A stretch of DNA of 64,000 bases from Coniferiporia sulphurascens. Taxonomy: Eukaryota; Basidiomycota; Agaricomycetes; Hymenochaetales; Hymenochaetaceae. Where the stretch lies: NCBI GenBank assembly GCA_002794785.1, contig NBBA01000003.1, positions 744,001 to 808,000 on the forward strand, written 5' to 3'. Position 1 is the first letter of the stretch; every line of letters starts with the position of its first letter. Positions 48,145-61,636 of the stretch are shown here, one piece after another. The position numbers were made by a program, and so were the translations under genes. Below the pieces are notes generated by a model that worked only from the letters and a program-made list of their open reading frames with translations, had not been told where the DNA came from and did not search any database.

Positions 48145-50095
48145 TCATGATTGTGTAAGTACTGCTGCAGCGGCTTCGGCTGCAAGGTGACTCGCGTCCG
48201 GCGCGTCTGTCAGTTGCAGTACAGCAGCGCTTACGCTCGAAACCACTTCTATGCGGCCTTGTCCTGGGTATGAATCGAGATCCCCAACCGGGCGAGGACC
48301 CCAGCCGACCCAGCCGTATAAGCGGTTGGGTGATACGAGATCATCAACGAATGTACGCTGGCGATGCCCGCCGGTCGGGTCAACAACGTCCTCCGTGCGA
48401 TCGACAGAAGCCTCCGCGAGTGTCGTATGTACATCGTACGTGCCCACATACATGCTGTCGACAAAGACCTGCGCCGGCTCTAGGCTAGTTGTCGCACAAA
48501 CAAAAAGCGAGGATATTTGTTGTATCGAACTGTCGTGGCGGTATGCCGCGTTTAGAATGCCGGAGAACGTTTTAAGATTATTCGTGAACGTCGGTGGACA
48601 ATTGACAGTGCCGCCTGTCTGGCTGTAAAGGGTCACATTCAAAGCGATATCGCTGCAAGCAATAACGAATCAGGGCCGTGAGAAAACAGCTAATGACACA
48701 AATCTAAATGACCCTACCTGTTGCCGGTTTCAACGTTCAGTGAGGTGGGCAACTGTTGGCTTGCACCCTCATTGTATAGGGAAATGTTGGCCGAAACGGG
48801 TCTATTCTTCAGTCAACACATGTAGGAAGTGAATTAAAGCAGTATAAAAGACATACGCAAGAACTGTCTGCAGAACAACCCTGTCGGAGCTATTGAACGT
48901 ACCCGTTATCTCAGCAGCAGATGTCTGGATAAGGATCGATTGTGCGTGTACGGACTGTAAAGGGAGACGTTAGACTAATAATATCCCAATTTCACCCCAA
49001 ACTTGCCTTAACGACCACACTACCCACGGAGCCTTGGACAGTAAATGAGTTCAGGTTTGCATAAGAGTCAAGGTTTTCAAAGGTCTGGTTAAAAGACGGA
49101 AGATAAGTGGCCAAGCCTGCAAGCTGCGGAGAGCCAACGGGCAATGGAAGCTTGAGATCCATATCGAAGTAATAGCTATCCTCGCTTGCATCATCAGGAA
49201 CCTGTTACGAATGGAAGAAATCTATTTAAGTCTAGATAATAACAACTACTTTACTCACGTAGATCGTAAGTCCCCACCCGCTGTTTAAGCGAATGAGACA
49301 GACATTCGCTTTATTCAAAGCCTCCTCTCCGATATCCTTCATTTTAACAGAGATTGTCGCATTGCTCTGAGAAGTGCTATTCATCACGCTGACTTGGAGG
49401 TTTCCCGTCACAGGCAGAATTGCATCGTCTTCAATTTCTGAGAAATTTGAGCGAAGATAGATAGTCTCGTTTGCCGGAAGTGAGTATTGCAAGCTAAACA
49501 TTGAGCGTAAGCATAGATAATGCACCAATGTGGTATACAACGCACATGTAGGAGGAGTTTTCGGATTTCGAGGCGGGAACATACGTCCAGTCATTGCACA
49601 GTATTGCCGTTCCATAAACCGCATATAAATCCGAAACATATGGCGGTAGTCCTCCTGGTGCAGGAGGGCGTGATAAACTTCCACCGGGACTTTCCACCCA
49701 CATCTCAGTCGGTGGGGAATTATAATTTCGAACCCGGCGTAGCTACAGACGGCCAAGTTGTGTCAGATGAGTAGATGGCGAGCTGTATAGACGACGATAC
49801 GCACCGTAAGGAACAAGGGAACAGCGATGGAAATGCTCAAAATAAAATAAACCACTAGCGCGTAAACAATGATCTTCCCTAGTCTCCTCTGCTTTCTGGA
49901 CTTGTTGACCAATTCCTCCTCGTCCTGCTGTCCCGCTTGTGCTTGCGATGTGACATAATCTGGCAGTTTGGAACCTTGTGCATGGGTGGGCTGTAGCAAT
50001 TCGGAATCCCGTACGATTATTGTTTCGTCATCGTCGTCAGTGTGCGACGTGGACGCCTTTCTCCGTTCGGCCTCGACCACCTCCAGTAGGATCAT
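48145..50095 (-). CDS. Single-pass (type II) membrane protein with large glycosylatable domain
   Basis: Starts at ATG 50095 (MILLEVVEAERRKASTS). The acidic cytosolic N-terminus (DDDDETIIVRDSELLQP) and basic NKSRKQRRLGK are followed by one transmembrane helix (IIVYALVVYFILSISIAVPL) and a long C-terminal domain with many NxS/T sequons (NFS, NST, NSS, NQT, NVT, NIS). The end reads WGPRPVGDLDSYPGQ, VSAAVLQLTDAPDAS. About six exons; boundaries near 49250, 49200, 48990, 48860 and 48720 are visible as GT-AG pairs. The topology fits a lumenal or extracellular LEA-like/DUF3712-type protein of fungal vacuole or cell surface, but I do not recognise the family with confidence. It is divergent from the SNAPc gene. 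Confidence 0.7.
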
Positions 50096-50428
50096 GATTT
50101 CGATACGGGCTGTCCCAATGCCCGTATTCGATGCCTTGTTTTACCGCCGAACACAGTTGCGCCAACGCTCTGAGAAGGACCTAATAAGGAGTGGAGATGG
50201 TCGCAAAGGAGAGAGGAACGGCAAGTCGGCGGGGGATGGCGGGAACAGGCTGCTCTCAGAAACGCGGGCCCTGTAGAGTGAGAAGCGAATTTGCTTTGTC
50301 AGCAGCATCTCAAATATTCTCAGGCTCGGGTTCGGTCCACTTTCAAGCGCGTATGTGTCGATCTTATAAAATCTCAGCCTGAAACATTTTCGCTTATATC
50401 CATCAAGGACAATCTGCTCGCTCGTTGC
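50096..50428. promoter_or_regulatory. Divergent upstream region of membrane-protein and SNAPc genes
   Basis: 333 bp between the two chosen starts. Coding-like sequence in the frame of the SNAPc gene continues upstream from 50429 to about 50291 without an ATG, so an upstream exon is possible. Confidence 0.4.
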
Positions 50429-51938
50429 ATGAATGCCTCGTTTGCATACGCTAATGAGTCCATACTCGGACCACCGTCTGACCCTATCCACATCCGAGAA
50501 TTTATAAATCGTTGTTCTCGTTCTCATGCATTCCGCGGCCCCGGACTTCTTGAAGAACAGAAGCAAGAGATTGAGGAGGAATGTAGGTGCGCTTGAACCG
50601 TTTATCCTATTCAATATGGCAAATTCGGATGATACATAGTGTCAGCGACCTGGAACGTACACTGAACGAGACAATATCAAATCCCTTCCATTATGTTCAT
50701 CTCGTGCGCGACCTTGAAAATAACATGGAAACGATACGTTCAACGTCGAAAACAAACGGGCAGCCGAGATCCAAGTCGCGCAAAAGGAAGAAAGTGGAGG
50801 CGACCACCCCAGACGAACTTGAAGTGCCCGACAAGTCTATACAGCTACGGAGTGACCTCGACAATATTGTATTGAAATGCTGGCCGTACGCTTCACTTCA
50901 TACACATTGTGTACTTCCACACTAACCGTCGGTCCTATTCCGCAGATACCCGTCCGATGCGGTGGCCTTCATCCGGCCTCAAAGGAATTCAGATCTCAAT
51001 ATCCTGACAAATGTTGTATGTCGCCGTCGAACAGTTTTATGTAAACGTCGGTATGACTATTTGTCACAGAAAAAATTACAAAATCCAGCGCCGTCTTCTC
51101 GGCCGAGCGCAAATTCGGAGGCAGTCATAATCGTCTCCGTATACAACCGCTTATCCTGGGGCAACTACTTGTCTTGCTCTTCTCAGCACGCTGTTTTGTC
51201 TTCACAGACTGTCGGGGATCTTTATGACGTAATCCCTTGCCCGTCGAACGAAATTCCCTCAGAGAAAATCGTAAATGGCGAGACAGTGGATTACGAAAAT
51301 CAGACATCTTCGCATCGTGGCTGTGTGATGTGCATCGAGGATATCGCATACGGGGACGGGCAAAGCGAAGAGGATTACTCAGAGTATGCTTTCCATGGGC
51401 TTTATAGTCCCTGAGTACGCGGAACTGAGTTATAACTCCCAAATTTCTATAATTTAATAGTAAACTTATCCAGCAACTTGAACAACTACCGGGGAAAAAG
51501 CGGCGACAAATATCGAAAGGTGTATGCATGCACGACCAGCAATTTGCAGGGCTGACTTTGCGTCTTAACCAACCCTATTGGCTTCTGCACCAAGGCTCAT
51601 GCGAACATTTCCTGGTTATAGATCACATTCGGTTTGTTCATTCAGTTTTATGTCTCTTACGAATTTGATATTCTGACACTATGTTTGTGATACCTAGTAT
51701 GTTGCACCCCACTGATCCACAGGATGGATACCCCCTTACCTTGCACATCACTCCGCCAATACTAGACCTTTGTATGGCCTGCACACGTGTACCTGCTGTT
51801 CTATCCATCGTCGGCGACGTACGGCTTGGCCAGAGTCCTTACAAAGCATGTATGCCGTGTTGGACACACTTTGGAGAGCCACGCCCCGGAGATGGCGTAG
51901 TGATCGTGCCGTTGCCTAAGTATGAACACGGATGGTAG
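50429..51938 (+). CDS. SNAPC3: snRNA-activating protein complex subunit 3 (SNAPC3/SNAP50)
   Basis: From ATG 50429: ILGPPSDPIHIREFINRC, a basic linker (SKSRKRKKVEATTPDEL), QTVGDLYDVIPC, GCVMCIEDIAYGDGQSEEDYSEYAF, then LTLRLNQPYWLLHQGSCEHFLVIDHIR and the C-terminal zinc region DPQDGYPLTLHITPPILDLCMACTRVPAVLSIVGDVRLG, CMPCWTHFGEP, VPLPKYEHGW. Two CxxC pairs that bind zinc are present. SNAPc binds the proximal sequence element of snRNA genes and recruits Pol II or Pol III. Introns occur near 50586-50640, 50880-50945, 51410-51480 and 51620-51700. The start is uncertain. Confidence 0.88.
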
Positions 51939-52738
51939 TCAGGAATGCTGTTTCTCTTATAAAGCTGATATTCCTGGTGGGTTGGCTCACCGCTTTTCAG
52001 TAATGCTTAAACTTAATGCTGATATTTTGAGCTTGTCTGTACGTAACCCGATAATACATGGTGCATGACCGCTGAGATTGACATGCAACATCGAAATCGA
52101 AATTTTTTCATTGGATATGCCGTGCTACGCCAAGAAATGAACCCATATTCCGAGTTAAGGGTGTTTCATCCACATCGATCTTTACTTAAAAGTACTTTCA
52201 AGGCTAGCATTGACCCCAGACATAATGTATAGATAACTATCTTACTACTATCTCCTGCTGTAATGTCTATGAGCCTATGAGGTGTGCCCCTAGTATGCTC
52301 CCGGGCTGAAAGAAATTCAAGTACTACTGTAGTACTACAGTAGTACTGGTTAATTTTACGGGATCGACATGGATTGCCTAAATGGGTTCTTCCGAATCAT
52401 TGCAACCATACGGCTGGCATAATTCAGAGTCACCAGCGTCTCGCGTGTAATACTCGAGAAACTTGCAGCTTTTCCAACAGACCGTCTCAAGCACATCTAT
52501 CAGGAGAATTACCCACTTTCAGAACAGCGCTGACTGTGTCCGCCTGGCTGACCGATGCGGGTGTGCTCATTGCCCACACATCCGCGAAAAAAAAGGGCAA
52601 AGACGTGCCGATTGCGTGATCCTCTGCAATGGATGGCAACATTTCGTGACTTATATCGACAGGCTCCCGCTTTTCTCGCAATATCTTCAAGGAACAGCGA
52701 TACCATCTTCAGATCTTTTAGCTGGACCCCAGACAACA
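51939..52738. other. Intergenic upstream of ATP sulfurylase
   Basis: No gene seen. A perfect 28-bp palindrome lies at 52320-52347. The final 100 bases are the presumed leader of the ATP sulfurylase gene. Confidence 0.5.
52320..52347. repeat. Perfect 28-bp palindrome
   Basis: The segment equals its own reverse complement over all 28 bases. It is built from AGTACT units separated by ACTGT/ACAGT. It sits about 390 bp upstream of the ATP sulfurylase start codon. Confidence 0.9.
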
Positions 52739-54914
<2,176 letters not shown>

Positions 54915-55311
54915 GCATTCGGGTTTTATTTCTGCGCTTTTTTGCGATGATCTGTTTATTGTAATATCATCGTGATGTGAGTTGTTGGACGTAATAAAGA
55001 CAATTGTAGACTACAAAAATCGCTCGTCGGGAGCTAAATCGCTGCCTGGGTGCGTACGGATAGAAAAAGGGAGAAGAGTAATTTATTTAATGTGGGTAGA
55101 CAAGCCTGTCGGAACCAAGACATCAGAAACAAGAACAATTGGAAGTCCAGAAAACAAGAGGGACGGGCCCGGGCTAGTGCTCGAAGCTCGCTTCGAGCGG
55201 CGCTACAAATATTCGGGAGAAGCCGAGCCTGAACCCACCCACACACGCGCCGTCGACTTCTTACCCTTACTCTTTGCTCGTCTTCCTCCTTCCTCCTTCT
55301 CATTTGCCCTC
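54915..55311. other. Intergenic, promoter of the phosphatase gene
   Basis: No separate gene. An open frame in phase with the next gene extends upstream of 55312, but the chosen ATG follows a pyrimidine-rich leader. Confidence 0.5.
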
Positions 55312-57154
55312 ATGTCCATGTCAGCCCCCTTGGACACACCTGCGTCGAGCGCAGAGGCGAAGAAGGATGCGTCCTCGTCCTCGTCGAAATTATCTCTATT
55401 TAGGGATGCCAGGCTCAAGCCCTCCAAGAAGAGTAAGGACGCCCTGTCTAACGGTCTTCAGCAAGACGCAAATAACGGCGTTACCGTCGCCCCGGGTGAG
55501 TCGGCAGATTTGACGGTGGGATCCGGTGATACTGGTGAGAACATCCAAGCTCGCGGTGCCGACAATGAGCCCATTAACTATTTCTCGCTTAGGCGCCAGT
55601 ACATGGCAGGGTCCAACTTCAACTAACTTGCTTCAGCCAAGTACATCGACGAGAGAAGGGGACGGTAGCCACAGTGGCAATCACTCTGTAGAGCAAGGGA
55701 CAACGGCGTCCACTGGAGACCGGGATACGCAAAGGGAGAAAGCTTCTCTGTCAACGACAGTCACAGGCACTGCGACGACATCCAAGCACCGGAAGGACAA
55801 GACATCTGAAACAGCACATTCCGCCACGATCAATGAGAAATCCGAATCACGGTCAAGGTCTAAGAAAGATAAGTCCGGTAAGAGGAAGAAAAAGTCAATA
55901 TGGTCGAAGCTGGCTTCTGCCGTCTTCAAGTGTACGTGGCCCACGGATCCTGCTCACCCTATTGATATCGACGAAGGCGTATCAGGCGTGTCTGATCCGA
56001 GCTCGTCTCCCATTGTGCCCGAGGGGCTGCCCATCTCTGAAAAAAGCAAGGAGGCTCAGGCAACAAAAGACATCGACACCCCAGTTCAAAACGGTCCTAG
56101 CGCCGAGCCTACACCTCAGGTTCCTTCAACAAGCATTGAGGTTGCGCCCCTTACACCTGCACCCGATCTTGCTCTTCCCCAAAGCGATGACGTATCTGTC
56201 ATTGTACCCCCATCACCGACGAAGCACGTTCTTCCCGAGGACGATACCTTAAACTTAACATCAGGTTCCGTTGTACCCCCTGGTTCGACTGGGCGCGAAG
56301 CGGGCGAGGAATCCGATGAATCCAGCATGTTAGACGAAGATGAAGAACATAAACAAGAAGAAGAAGATGAGGAGGAGCGATTAATCATGAACGGCGGGGC
56401 TGGCATCCCTATTGGACAGGACGGCGTCCCGCGTCCTCTTCTCCCTCCAATTGCGCCTCAACACGCTGGTCGTAAATGCTTGGTATTAGATCTCGATGAG
56501 ACCCTGGTGCACAGCAGTTTCAAGGTAGGATTTATCGCATCACGCAAAGACAGCCCAGTGCACTAACCACTCGGTAACTCAGTCAATACAGCATGCTGAT
56601 TATGTCGTCCCTGTTGAGATCGAATATCACTGGCATAATGTTTACGTGATCAAGCGACCTGGTGTCGATCTTTTCCTGAAGAAAATGGGGGAGATTTATG
56701 AAGTCGTGGTATTCACCGCCAGTCTGAGCAAGGTATGTTTGTACCCATTTCATTCGTATTATTATAAGTTATTAACACATTTTTATTAGTACGCAGACCC
56801 AGTGCTGGATAAATTGGACATACATAATGTTGTGACCCACCGTTTGTTCCGTGAAAGCTGCTATAACCACAAGGGGAACTACGTGAAGGTGAGTTTTTGT
56901 CTGCGTAGAAATAAACTCAATGTGGTAGTTAACGTTCTCCTCTGCAGGACCTATCGCAGCTTGGAAGGCCCATCGAGGATACGATTATCCTTGATAACTC
57001 TCCTGCATCGTACATTTTCCACCCAAATAATGCTGTTCCAGTCTCTTCGTGGTTCAATGATCCACATGACACCGAATTAACAGATCTATGTCCGTTCCTG
57101 GCTGATCTTGGGACAGTGGATGACGTGCGAGGGGTTCTTGACGGCGGGTTGTGA
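55312..57154 (+). CDS. PSR1: Psr1/2-type HAD (NIF/SCP) protein phosphatase
   Basis: Exons 55312-55534, 55593-56524, 56583-56732, 56790-56888 and 56948-57154 give 536 residues with all phases consistent. The long N-terminus is Ser/Thr/Lys-rich and disordered, with an acidic run ([15 protein letters not shown]) before the C-terminal phosphatase domain: [17 protein letters not shown] (catalytic DxDxT), [97 protein letters not shown]. In yeast this class sits at the plasma membrane and works with Whi2 in stress response. The N-terminal lipid-modified MG/CC signal of yeast Psr1 is not present here, so the location is inferred. An in-frame ATG at 55318 is an alternative start. Confidence 0.92.
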
Positions 57155-58228
57155 TGCGGACGATACCAATAATTCGTGCCCACCATTGGTCTCTCTGGCT
57201 CCTCCCTCATCCTAAATTTCTGCATCGTTGTCGCCTCTGGTAAATACATCCTGCGTCATCAGTCGAACTCTCATCCTTATACCCGCAATTCGCTATCCTG
57301 CTCCGCATTTATCTCTAGGTTGTTTGCTCCAGCGCCTCCTTTCATCGTGTGCAACTGTTATAGGTGTCCCTTGCTTTCTCACTTTGTTGCCATTGCTTCA
57401 TTCTTACCGTCGGGGTTTCCTTCTTCCATGTCTATCATTGGCGACTGTAAACGCCTTATCACCTTCGTTTTTAGTAGATTTATCCTTTTCACCTTCCTTT
57501 TCTACCTTCATCCCCACGCAATCCTCGATACCTGGCGCTATATTTACCCCCTGCGACCCCTTTCACCTGCAGCTCCCTTTCGAGTCCTTATTAACGACGA
57601 AGGCTTTGACGAATGTGACGAACGAATGTGATCATACTATTTTCTCAGTTCCCGTTTCCTATTTTCTCTTAAATTCCATTTTTCTCTTATTATTTTTTCT
57701 ATCGGTACTTGGGACCTTCTGCTAGGTATTCCAGATTCGCTTTGTGTTCACTGGCCCAGTTCACATGTTTGTATCTTCGCCAACAATACGACTTTATACC
57801 TGCATCACGTTATGTTTGATTCTAAGTATTGGGACGCTTTCACCAAAGATCTTAGTGAAATAGATCCGCAGAGCTGCTACTACATCCACTTTTCAATGCC
57901 ATGCTGCGGGACGCCAAGGATTTCACCAAAGGCAGGGCGAAGCAACGACACGAATATAAACATTCATTGTATTTTTGTTCAAGTTCATCATTCGCTAACT
58001 TATCAACAAAGATTGAAAGGCTGTTGTTTCAACTTCACTTCTCAGTACAAGACAAACGGAAGGATCAAAAGGAGGGTTTGTGAAAGAAATAGAAGCAACC
58101 CTGGACCCTTATCAGGCGTCACCAGAAATACTTAATTGGCGTGGCTAGCAACAGGAACAGAATTGAACGAGATGACAGCCTCCACCAATTGGTGAAATAA
58201 GTCGAGTGTCACCACCTCTGCTACCACT
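57155..58228. other. Convergent intergenic
   Basis: Pyrimidine-rich sequence gives long hydrophobic open frames (57176-57725) without domains. These are more likely 3' UTR than genes. Confidence 0.5.
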
Positions 58229-61200
58229 CTAAAGGAGAGGGACAGTGCGCGCAGGGCGATCGTGCAAGTCTATTCCCCCTCGTTCATCGCTGCCGGCACC
58301 AGCATTTTCATCTGTAGGGCTAGAGGTGATCGAGTCGGCGAAGGGTTCATCTTCAAAAGGACAGAAGCTCGTCTTGGACCCTAAGCCGACCACACCCGAA
58401 CCGAAACCAAGACCGGCACCGAGGCCAGACCCTGTATCCCATGGTCGTGGCAGCACGCCTACGGAATGCGCATGCGGAAGCACGTGCTTCGGCTGCGGGG
58501 ATGTCATCGACAGACTGGGGAGGTGGTCGAGGCTTGCGTTTCCCGCACCACCGAGCACGCGCCCGAGGTACAGCTGCTCGCGCTCCAATGGCGTCGGAGC
58601 GAAGGCCCGTGAGGAGCCGAACCAGGATGAGCCAAGACTCAACAACGATCCTGCCGCACGGCTAGACGCTTGTAGCTGTGTTGTTGTCGACGTAGAGGTA
58701 GGGACGAAGACAGGCGAGTTAATCATAGATGCAGAATCTGGAGTCGGTAATGATGCAGTGGAGGGCGTCGAGGAATTGCCCGAGACCGAGCCTGAATCAC
58801 CGCGAGAGCGAGAAAGGAACGCTGAGAACGAGCGTTCTTTGTCTTTGGAGAGGCTGAACGCCTTCGCATCTGGGTTCAATCCCTTTTTCTCGCGTGTCTT
58901 CGCATTCTTGTCCTTGGAAGATGTAAACCAGCCCGATCGGCGAGTAATGCTTGGAACGGTATTGGCAGTCTCTATAACGGTTGAAGAGACGCTATCCAAA
59001 GCCGCTTGAGCAACGGCTGGATCCGTCACAGAAGAATTGGGCGGAAACGCTGCACGCTGGGCATCCATGCGCAACGACCCTAAACGTTCGCGGACATCGG
59101 GTGGACTAGGGTTAAATTCACGCGCAGAAATTGCCGGTGACACCGGCGAGGTTTCCGTACCGGATGATGCATGCGATGGAAAAACCAGTGGCTGGCCAAC
59201 GTCACCTGCGGACTGATTGCGGTGATTAAGCCAGTTGCGATCGAGGATGATATCGTCCTCGGACTGGAAAGAACGCGAGACGTCCATTCCAGCAGGACTC
59301 ACGGGGGAAACAGGTGAGGCCGTGCTGGCACCCATCCCAAGAGACTTGTACAAACTGGCTGGGAGAAGTGACTCGCCCGTGGGGGAAAGGGGTCCAGGCG
59401 ATGTCATCTCATTGAATGGAGCAAATCCGCGAGATTGGGTGTTCGCGCGGGAACGACGGATATGCAGGTCTGAATCAAATATTGACAGACCCTTGGAATT
59501 GTTGACATCGGGAACAAGTATCGGAAGTGACGGCGACGACATATGCGGGCGAAGCTGAACCTCAGGAGGCGCAATGCCCAAAGGCGATTCGGGCATAGAA
59601 TTAGTAATCGGAGACGGAGGAAATACATCAGCAATTCCCGTAGGTTTGCTTTCCGATTGTCTGGTCTGTAATTGGGGGAGGACGTGCCATCCACCTCCAT
59701 TCGCGTCGACAACAGAACCATTTGATAGCCCATGCTCATCACGAGTCTGCATCTGCGCCCGCATTCGGTCCTGCTTCCTGGCCTCCGCATTGGCGCATGC
59801 ACATTTGAGACGGTGCTCCTCGCCTGCCACCTTTTCTTCCATCTCCCGAACGCGAACACCAAGCTGCGCGATATCCTCCTCCGCAGTGCGAATCTCAGAG
59901 CGCTTCGCGTCAACCTGTTCAGCGAGATCCGCAGCAAGCGCTCCCGCCTCAACCCCAGACGCAACGACCTCCGCGCCCTGGGCTTCCACCTGCATCTGAA
60001 GCTCGAAAATCTCATGCTCGAGCCGCTCAGTGCGCGCAATTGTTCCATCTCTTTCCGCGCAGACCATCCTCAGTCGCTTCTCTGCATCGCGACGTGCGCC
60101 CTCAGCCGCACGTTTCTGGTCTTCGAGTGTCTTTGTTTGACTCTTGAGCTCAGCCTTCGCTGCATCATCATTACGCTTCTGCGCACGATGCTTTTCCAGC
60201 TGCTCATCTAACACTGATCGCGCAGACGTAGATGTCGCGTGAAAATCGGAGAGCTGCGTGCGGAGGTCAGCAAGAGCGCTCTGCGAAGCAGTAAGTTGCC
60301 GAAGTATCTCCGCTATTAACGGAGAAGAGCCGAACAAAGACGATGGTGAACGCGATGGAGAGGATGAATGCGCTGGGGAGGGCGGAACCGGTATGGGCAG
60401 AGTATGTGAACTTGTGCAGCGATTCTCTAAAGCGTTTGGTGGCGTAGGCTGGACCAAAGGTAACGATGTTGATGAAGCCGAAACCGATAAGCCATTTAAA
60501 TGTGCGTGTACGTGATGGGACCTTTCCGGCGTTAACTGATGTACCCCTCTTTTCGTATGCAGAGGTAATGAGGCAGATTTAGGCAACGGGGGAGGAGTTT
60601 GACTACGGTGGTTGTGAGACTGGCCGCTCTGATGTGCGAATCGCTCGCGCGAGCGAAGTTTTGGACTTGTACGCTGGCCGTGATTAAAACTCCCATTTGA
60701 CGTGAAGGGAGTCCCTGCGAAGAAAGTGCGTTTGAAATGAGTAAGAAGTAGGGAAAGCATGAAAGACATTATTCTTGCGACGCACGATTTGATTCATCTG
60801 ATCGATCAAGAGCTTTTAATTCCAAAACCCCCGAAACCGTACCGTCCACCTCACCCTTCACGACAAATCCTGCAACTTTCCAAAATCCATCTAAATTAAC
60901 TGCCCAAAACCACATTCCGAACGCCCCGATGAACCACGAGTCGGAGATCAACGAGGCATACGCGCCGGAATCGCCATCCTTATCCGCTCGCGTGGCGTCT
61001 TCATCAGAATGCTGAATTCGATTAGCCGACGATGAGGATCGATTGAATGGGGACGAGGGTACAACGGCGGCGATAGACAGAATTCCAAGGGATCGGAAAA
61101 TGTGCTTTGGGGTCCGTAGCGAGACGGATGCGCGGTTGGCAAAAGCGAAAGGCGGGGACGCGTATGCACTGATAGCACGATGTTTGAATGAGTTGCCTGG

Positions 61201-61636
61201 ACCCCGCTTTGAAAATAAGTCGGGCCTGCTCGCATTTCCAGCAAGCTCTAGCTCTTCCTGAGCATCGACGTCGTCGAGTCTGCTAAGATGGTGGCGGAAA
61301 GCTTGCTCTGTGAGAAATGCACGAAAAGAGGTCTCCGTAGGGTTGGTCAGGTATGCTATTAAAAAGCAATGAATTCAGTTTGTATGCGTATCATCAAGCG
61401 AGAACGAGATAGACGCAAGGATGAAATCGCTCGATGCAAGTTCCTTCCTCTTTTTTTTTTTTTAAAAAAAGAGAAAGAAAAAACAGATACATACCCAGAA
61501 CGATCAAGACAAGAATGAACACGATGGCGAGGACCATCGACCTGAGTTCAAACAGAGCAGATATCCTAGAAATTGATGACAATTCGAGCGGCCGGAAACC
61601 AGACATGATAGCGAGACTGCCTAGTGCGAAGCTCAT
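58229..61636 (-). CDS. Large membrane-anchored coiled-coil protein (single three-exon gene)
   Basis: Exon 1 61636-61495 (ATG at 61636), exon 2 61355-60786, exon 3 60714-58229; both introns are phase 1 and the total is 1065 residues. Exon 1 encodes a transmembrane helix (SMVLAIVFILVLIVLG). Exon 2 encodes YLTNPTETSFRAFLTEQAFRHHLSRLDD and a second hydrophobic segment (SWFIGAFGMWFWAV). Exon 3 encodes Pro/Ser-rich sequence, a coiled coil of about 170 residues (from EILRQLTASQSALADLRTQL) and a long Ser/Pro/Gly-rich tail. Without splicing, the frames of exons 2 and 3 look like two genes whose stop and start overlap (TAATG), which is implausible for a fungus; the GTGCGT donor and TTCGCAG acceptor join them in frame. 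I do not recognise the family. Confidence 0.75.

Noticed and set aside
57176..57725. Overlapping hydrophobic frames after the Psr-type phosphatase
   Set aside because: Pyrimidine-rich sequence yields Leu/Phe/Ser codons automatically; two frames overlap and neither has a domain.
58245..59009. 254-codon plus-strand frame
   Set aside because: Mirror of the long minus-strand coding exon (58229-60714), whose coiled-coil and splice evidence is much stronger.
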